Source of the DNA: Anoplopoma fimbria
Lineage: Eukaryota; Chordata; Actinopteri; Perciformes; Anoplopomatidae
Length of the DNA: 64,000 bases
Assembly (NCBI RefSeq): GCF_027596085.1
Contig: NC_072449.1
Span: 23,596,522 to 23,660,521 of the forward strand
Reading direction: 5' to 3'
Shown here in pieces: positions 58,922 through 64,000 of this stretch. The notes under the pieces were generated by a model that did no database searches, had not been told where the DNA came from, and saw only the letters and a program-made list of their open reading frames with translations. The stretch's first letter is position 1. Every line of letters begins with the position of its first letter. The position numbers were made by a program, and so were the translations under genes.

Positions 58922-59302
58922 GTGCTGACCAGCCGGCACTGGTGTTCACAGAGATGTTCCACAGGTCCCTCACCCCGTCCGTTACTCCTTTATGCTTCAA
59001 ACTGCCGACAGAGGTCCCCGTCCTGAAGAAACTTCATCCCAGCCGGTAGCTCTGACCTCTGTAGTGATGAAGTGCTTTGAGAGGCTCTTCATTGCCTCTA
59101 GATGATATTGTCTCATTGTTTCACCATTCATTTTTATTTTATTTTATCCATTGTTTTATTTCATCTATCTGTTAGATTCATTTTCATATGTATTTAATCT
59201 ATTTGTTAGACTCGCTCTGGAGCATTGCAAATACGAATTTCCCTGTACGTTGTATTGTGTATGATTCCATATGCAACAATAAACTTGATTTGATTTTGTT
59301 TT
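58922..59302 (+). mobile_element. Fossil LINE fragment in unit B9, split by L2
   Basis: Same unit-borne remnant; its AT-rich tail is the target of the L2 insertion, and the unit resumes at 60945. Confidence 0.75.
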
Positions 59303-60944
59303 TGAACGCGCTGTCTCTAAACAACTGTCTTCCTACCTCCACCAGAACAACCTCTTGGACCCCCACCAGTCCGGGTTCAAGGTGGGTCACTCGTCAGAGA
59401 CGGCCCTCCTTGCGGTGACAGAGTCGCTTCACGCTGCGAGAGCGAACTCTCTCTCCTCTGTCCTGATTCTCCTGGACCTGTCAGCGGCGTTTGACACAGT
59501 GAACCACCAGATCCTCCTCTCCACCCTCGAGGGGATGGGCGTCTCAGGCTCTGCACTCTCCCTGCTTGCATCCTACCTGACAGGCCGATCCTACCAGGTG
59601 ACATGGAGGGGGGCCGTGTCAGAACCACGCACGCTGACTACGGGGGTTCCACAAGGTTCAGTTCTGGGCCCCCTTCTCTTCTCGCTCTACACAACATCTC
59701 TGGGTTCTGTTATTCGCTCCCATGACTTCTCCTACCATTGTTATGCCGATGACACCCAGCTGGTCTTGTCATTTCCTCCCGGTGACACCCAAGTGGAGGC
59801 ACGCATTGCTGCGTGCTTGGCTGACATCTCGAAGTGGATGGCGACACACCACCTGAAGCTGAACCTGGACAAAACCGAGCTACTCTTCCTCCCGGGGAAG
59901 GGTTGCCCGCACCGAGACCTGTCCATCACCATTGATGATGCCGTGGTGACGCCAACTCGGACTGTGAGGAATCTGGGTGTGACCCTCGACGACCAACTGT
60001 CGTTCTCAGCAAACATTGCATCGGTCACACGCTCCTGCAGATTCCTCCTCTACAACATCAGGAGGATTCGCCCCTTCCTCACTGAGGAGACGGCGCAGGT
60101 GCTCATCCAGGCTCTGGTCATCTCCCGCCTGGACTACTGCAACTCACTACTTGCTGGAGCCCCGGCGTCGGCCATCAGACCTCTGGAGCTTGTCCAGAAA
60201 GCTGCAGCACGTCTGGTGTTCAATCGCCCCAAGTTCTCTCACACAACTTCCCTTCTCCGTTCCCTACACTGGCTCCCTGTAAGAGCTCGCATCCAGTTTA
60301 AGACTCTGGTGCTAGCCTACAGGGCAGTGAAAGGAACAGCTCCTTCCTATCTCCAGGCCTTGGTCAAGCCCTACACCCCTGCCCGACCACTTCGCTCTGC
60401 TGCCTCGGGTCGATTGGTTTCCCCGTCGCTCAGAGGTCCCTGCGGCCGATCCACCCGGTCACAGCTTTTTTCTGTCCTGGCCCCTCAGTGGTGGAATGAA
60501 CTCCCCACTGACGTCAGGACAGCAGAGTCGCTGCCCATCTTTAGGCGCAGGCTGAAAACTCACCTCTTCAGGAAGTACTACCCGGAGCCTTCCTCGTAGC
60601 ACTTATGGCACTCGTATTAGTTGCTGCACTTACTGTATTCGTATCAGTTCGCTGCACTTATTGAATTTGTATTTGTTTACTGCACTTATCCTATTCGTAG
60701 TAGTTTGTAGCACTTACTATATTCGGATTAGTCTGTTGCAATTATTGTTTTCGTAGTAATCTGCCTCTGCACTATACTTTTGCTCTGGCTTATACTTTGA
60801 GATGCTTGTTTAAGAAAGGAGATGCACTTATGACTTCTGGTGACTAGTAGTTCTCTTGAATACCTATGTTGAATACACTTCCTGTAAGTCGCTTTGGATA
60901 AAAGCGTCTGCTAAATGACTGTAATGTAATGTAATGTAATGTAA
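59303..60944 (+). mobile_element. 5'-truncated L2/Maui-type LINE
   Basis: 1,642-bp insertion between duplicated tgtttt (59297-59302 and 60945-60950). It holds the 3' half of the LINE ORF2. The 3' UTR ends in the L2-typical gctttggataaaagcgtctg and ctaaatgactgtaatg, with tandem TGTAA repeats. 5' truncation and a short target duplication fit target-primed reverse transcription. The open reading frame suggests a recent insertion. Confidence 0.9.
59304..60599 (+). CDS. L2 LINE reverse transcriptase, C-terminal fragment
   Basis: Open frame of 431 codons with no start codon, because the 5' end is truncated. RT motifs: LLDLSAAFDTVNH (motif A), GVPQGSVLGPLLFSLY (B), YADDTQL (C, 59742-59762). The fish L2 C-terminal region follows (LEYCNSLL-like SRLDYCNSLLAG, LHWLPVRARIQFK, LFRKYY). 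It is uninterrupted to the stop, but the element cannot be autonomous without its N-terminal endonuclease. Confidence 0.9.
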   Translation, partial: ERAVSKQLSSYLHQNNLLDPHQSGFKVGHSSETALLAVTESLHAARANSLSSVLILLDLSAAFDTVNHQILLSTLEGMGVSGSALSLLASYLTGRSYQVTWRGAVSEPRTLTTGVPQGSVLGPLLFSLYTTSLGSVIRSHDFSYHCYADDTQLVLSFPPGDTQVEARIAACLADISKWMATHHLKLNLDKTELLFLPGKGCPHRDLSITIDDAVVTPTRTVRNLGVTLDDQLSFSANIASVTRSCRFLLYNIRRIRPFLTEETAQVLIQALVISRLDYCNSLLAGAPASAIRPLELVQKAAARLVFNRPKFSHTTSLLRSLHWLPVRARIQFKTLVLAYRAVKGTAPSYLQALVKPYTPARPLRSAASGRLVSPSLRGPCGRSTRSQLFSVLAPQWWNELPTDVRTAESLPIFRRRLKTHLFRKYYPEPSS

Positions 60945-61482
60945 TGTTTTAAAAATGTGTGTAATTCAGCATTTTACAAGGGGTTATGTTTTGGACTATT
61001 TTTTGGCCGGACACAGTGACATCCTTTAGTCTCCAAATGTTACTTGGCATTAAATAACAAGTTTAATATGATCAATTTTCAGCCAGCATTTAAATTTAGG
61101 GGCCATTACTATTTCATAATGTCAAGTTTGAACAAACACTTAATTTGTTTTGCAAATTGGTAATACTGGTGTGGTGGTGTGCATGGATGAATGTGGTGGA
61201 GTGGTTTCCTCTTAATCAATATGCATGCAAGTCATTGTTTGTGAGAGATTGAAAAACAATAGTAAATATTCACGACTTTAATGTCAACAGCATAAATAAC
61301 AAATATGCGGCAGAGCAGTTATTTACTGTTAATACAGTCCTCCTTTTAACAGGTATGTCACATCTGTTGCTAGGGTTAAATGCTACAACGGTCTAAATCA
61401 ATATTACATATAACTTAACATTAACAGTTATACAATTAAGTTTATGATAATAAACTAAAAGCAAAACATGTAAAAGTGAATT

Positions 61483-62478
61483 TCAAACTTGCTCAGTAGA
61501 ATTTATTTTCTCTTTTTTATTAATGCATTGTGCTTTTTTTCTGAATCTACATTTTTCAATATTTCTTTTACACAAGCCAAAGCAGACATAGCTTTTAAGC
61601 GCATTAAAAAATGTTTCATCCCTGAAGCCGTAAATGAGGGGACTCAGGCATTTGGGAGAAAGACTTAAAGTTAAGTAGTTAACGTATCTGACATCAATAA
61701 ATAATTTTAAACTAATATGAAGTACAGCAGATTCTATGAATGGACACCACATCTGGATGAGACAGAGCAGCAGCTGGAAAGCATGAAGAATTACAGTTTT
61801 GAGGCCTTTCCATGTTGAGTTTTTATTCTCTCCTGATGCAGCTTTGGCCACTTTCATTATTTTAACATAGCAGAATACAATAGTAATGCACATGAGCATG
61901 AAATATAACTGATATACACCTGCCCTAATATGATCCTGCCATCTGTACACAATGAATATCTCCACAGAGCACACTCTGTACTGAGTGTAAAAGCTATGGG
62001 AGGCTGATGCAAAGAAGATGGAGAGAACAACAATACAAGGTACGGAGCTGAGACCGTGAATGATGAGGATACAGTTCACAGTGCTGCTTTGGGAGCACAG
62101 CTCTCCATGGCGCAGGGGCATGCAAATGGCCACGTAGCGCTCCAGAGTCATTGCTGTCAAAGTAACTGGTGTGACTGTGAAATACAGAATAACTACAACA
62201 GAGATAATGATGCATAACCAAACTGGCATGGTTAATCTAAAATAGCTCAAGAGGAGCATTATATTAGACATGAACAATAAGAAGCTATCAGACAATAGTG
62301 TAACAGCAAATAAGATGTAGCGTGTAGTTTTGTAGAAGCACTCCTTTTTAAAAAAGGTTGTGATGAGCATCAAATTGATGGAAAGAAAAATCATCACAAG
62401 GATCTGCACAATAAGAACCTCTAAGTTGATCTGCCGCCGTAAAGACTCTCCACCAACCAGCGAGCTGTTATCTGCCAT
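61483..62478 (-). CDS. Odorant receptor 131-2-like B10
   Basis: Intact 331-aa receptor, ATG at 62478. Its N-terminal half resembles the central copies (RRQINLEVLIVQ). Its TM5-TM7 half shares features with edge copy B1: VYQLYFML, QMWCPFIES, CKRNIEKCRF. Private: PCIVV (TM4), FIVYRW, VLHISLKLFIDVRYVNY, LSPKC and a tail ending STEQV. It looks like a mosaic of an older B1-like gene and a central-type gene. Confidence 0.93.
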   Translation of the reverse strand: MADNSSLVGGESLRRQINLEVLIVQILVMIFLSINLMLITTFFKKECFYKTTRYILFAVTLLSDSFLLFMSNIMLLLSYFRLTMPVWLCIIISVVVILYFTVTPVTLTAMTLERYVAICMPLRHGELCSQSSTVNCILIIHGLSSVPCIVVLSIFFASASHSFYTQYRVCSVEIFIVYRWQDHIRAGVYQLYFMLMCITIVFCYVKIMKVAKAASGENKNSTWKGLKTVILHAFQLLLCLIQMWCPFIESAVLHISLKLFIDVRYVNYLTLSLSPKCLSPLIYGFRDETFFNALKSYVCFGLCKRNIEKCRFRKKAQCINKKEKINSTEQV

Positions 62479-63144
62479 ATTTATACGTTTCGAGGTACTG
62501 CCAAAGCCGAATAGACTTTAATTTTGCAAAGCATCTGTCAACAGAATATGTTATTCTTAACTGATAAAAAGTTAAGTCCAATGTCAAGTTTCTCTGAACT
62601 GCCAAAATGCTGGTTTAATACAGCAGTTTACCAACCGTAACACTATTTAAAGACAAATGTCTTCTGCTGAGCTCACTGCAGTCTTCTGAAAGAGAGCTGT
62701 GCACGCTGACTTTAAAGACTTAAACACCCAAGAATAACACCAAATGAAACTTTCTTATCATAATGTCATCATCGTCCCTTGCTGCTTGTTCCCCTCATTG
62801 GCTGACTGTTAGTACCGCAGAGACTGTGAAGATACCTCAACCGTTGGGCTCCTCTTGATGAGTTTTTAATATAGTTGTATTACTCAATAGCTACTTTAAG
62901 TGACTTTAATTCAGAAATAATCAATACATTTGCAGTTTGCGGCATAACACTTGCTGTTTGTTTATTCTCCCATTGCATGATTGAAATTTAACATAAAAAA
63001 ACAGCAGCTAGGTGTAAAATCACAACATGCAATAATATTGGAATTGTTAAATCAGAGGTGACTAAAATCAAAGGAGATATTGTTTGGTTATTTTCCAATG
63101 TCTCTGATGAGTGGTCAACTTCAACAAAATGGGCATACAAGCAT

Positions 63145-63520
63145 GTGCTGACCAGCCGGCACTGGTGTTCACAGAGATGTTCCACAGGTCCCTCACCCCG
63201 TCCGTTACTCCTTTATGCTTCAAACTGCCGACAGAGGTCCCCGTCCTGAAGAAACTTCATCCCAGCCGGTAGCTCTGACCTCTGTAGTGATGAAGTGCTT
63301 TGAGAGGCTCTTCATTGCCTCTAGATGATATTGTCTCATTGTTTCACCATTCATTTTTATTTTATTTTATCCATTGTTTTATTTCATCTATCTGTTAGAT
63401 TCATTTTCATATGTATTTAATCTATTTGTTAGACTCGCTCTGGAGCATGGCAACTACGAATTTCCCTGTACGTTGTATTGTGTATGATTCCATATGCAAC
63501 AATAAACTTGATTTGATTTT
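63145..63520 (+). mobile_element. Fossil LINE fragment in unit B10
   Basis: Same unit-borne remnant, upstream of B10. Confidence 0.75.
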
Positions 63521-64000
63521 GTTTTAAAAATGTGTGTAATTCAGCATTTTACAAGGGGTTATGTTTTGGACTCTTTTTTGTCCAGACACAGTGACATCCT
63601 TTAGTCTCCAAATGTTACTTGGCATTAAATAACAAGTTTTATATGATCAATTTTAAGCCAGCATTTAAATTTAGGGGCCATTACTATTTCATAATGTCAA
63701 GTTTGAACAAACACTTAATTTGTTTTGCAAATTGGTAATACTGGTGTGGTGGTGTGCATGGATGAATGTGGTGGAGTGGTTTCCTCTTAATCAATATGCA
63801 TGCAAGTCATTGTTTGTGAGAGATTGAAAAAAAATAGTAAATATTCACGACTTTAATGTCAACAGCATAAATAACAAATATGCGGCAGAGCAGTTATTTA
63901 CTGTTAATACAGTCCTCCTTTTAACAGGTATGTCACATCTGTTGCTAGGGTTAAATGCAATAAGGGTCTAAATCAATATTACATATCACTTAACATTAAC
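63521..64000. other. Spacer leading into an eleventh receptor unit
   Basis: Identical in order and nearly in sequence to the 3' flanks of B2-B10. It ends at tcacttaacattaac, about 70 bp before the expected end of the next receptor gene (by comparison with 33130-33205). Confidence 0.85.

Larger units (their letters stand above)
30060..64000 (-). repeat. Tandem array of odorant receptor units (subfamily B)
   Basis: Ten units are seen, each holding one minus-strand receptor, its promoter, a fossil LINE fragment and a spacer. The 3' ends of the genes are spaced 2683, 2935, 2574, 2575, 2579, 2574, 2575, 8243 and 4223 bp apart. The last two values are the 2,575-bp period plus the DIRS (5,667 bp) and L2 (1,642 bp plus 6-bp duplication) insertions. 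The window ends in the 3' flank of an eleventh unit. Sequence between units is nearly identical, except for the more diverged edge unit B1. Confidence 0.95.

Noticed and set aside
30979..62221. 75-aa minus-strand frames (MVMHHYLCCS...) inside each B receptor
   Set aside because: Alternate-frame shadow of TM3-TM4 of the receptor. In B5 the longer frame from this start only reflects the frameshift.
32077..63249. Recurrent 63-65 aa frames on both strands in every receptor unit (MTKIKGDIVW..., MEHLCEHQCR...)
   Set aside because: They overlap each other antisense and coincide with the fossil LINE fragment. The repetition comes from unit duplication, not coding constraint.
30060..64000. Regular spacing considered as a satellite or CRISPR-like array
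   Set aside because: The period is 2.6 kb, each unit contains a receptor gene and the genome is vertebrate. This is a gene tandem array.

Overview
Teleost fish genomic DNA, probably a ray-finned, percomorph-like genome. The evidence is a spliced vertebrate p4ha3 gene, a spliced diablo (Smac) gene, single-exon fish odorant receptors of the '131-2-like' group, an L2/Maui-type LINE with a TGTAA-repeat tail, a DIRS retrotransposon, a chromodomain Ty3/Gypsy relic and a long (CA)n tract. Nothing looks bacterial or viral.
Layout. (1) 1-5.85 kb: the 5' seven coding exons of p4ha3 on the minus strand; its catalytic 3' part lies beyond the window start. (2) 4.65-23.9 kb: three imperfect tandem copies of a segment holding the p4ha3 5' end plus one odorant receptor (subfamily A). 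Receptors 1 and 3 are intact and receptor 2 is frameshifted. Copy 2 has a 315-bp LTR-like insertion. A decayed 3.7-kb Ty3/Gypsy element separates copies 2 and 3. (3) 23.9-30.06 kb: a decayed odorant receptor relic, a SINE-like repeat, (CA)45 and the six-exon diablo gene on the plus strand. (4) 30.06-64.0 kb: a tandem array of ten odorant receptors (subfamily B), all on the minus strand, with a basic period of about 2,575 bp. Eight are intact and two carry one-base deletions. Every unit carries the same fossil LINE fragment, and the array runs off the window end. A 5,667-bp DIRS element sits between receptors B8 and B9, and a 1.64-kb L2 copy sits between B9 and B10.
How it works together. The receptors are chemosensory GPCRs, normally expressed one per olfactory neuron. 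Near-identity of the units, one shared ancestral LINE insertion and shuffled variable sites point to recent unequal crossing-over plus gene conversion. The outermost unit, B1, is the most diverged. p4ha3 and diablo are unrelated housekeeping/ECM and apoptosis genes bracketing or adjoining the receptor clusters. I saw no wholly new molecular system. The points most worth following up are the p4ha3 5' duplication with nested receptors, the DIABLO IAP-binding site reading STPF, patches of receptor-promoter sequence inside the Gypsy relic, and the exceptionally clean DIRS architecture and insertion site.
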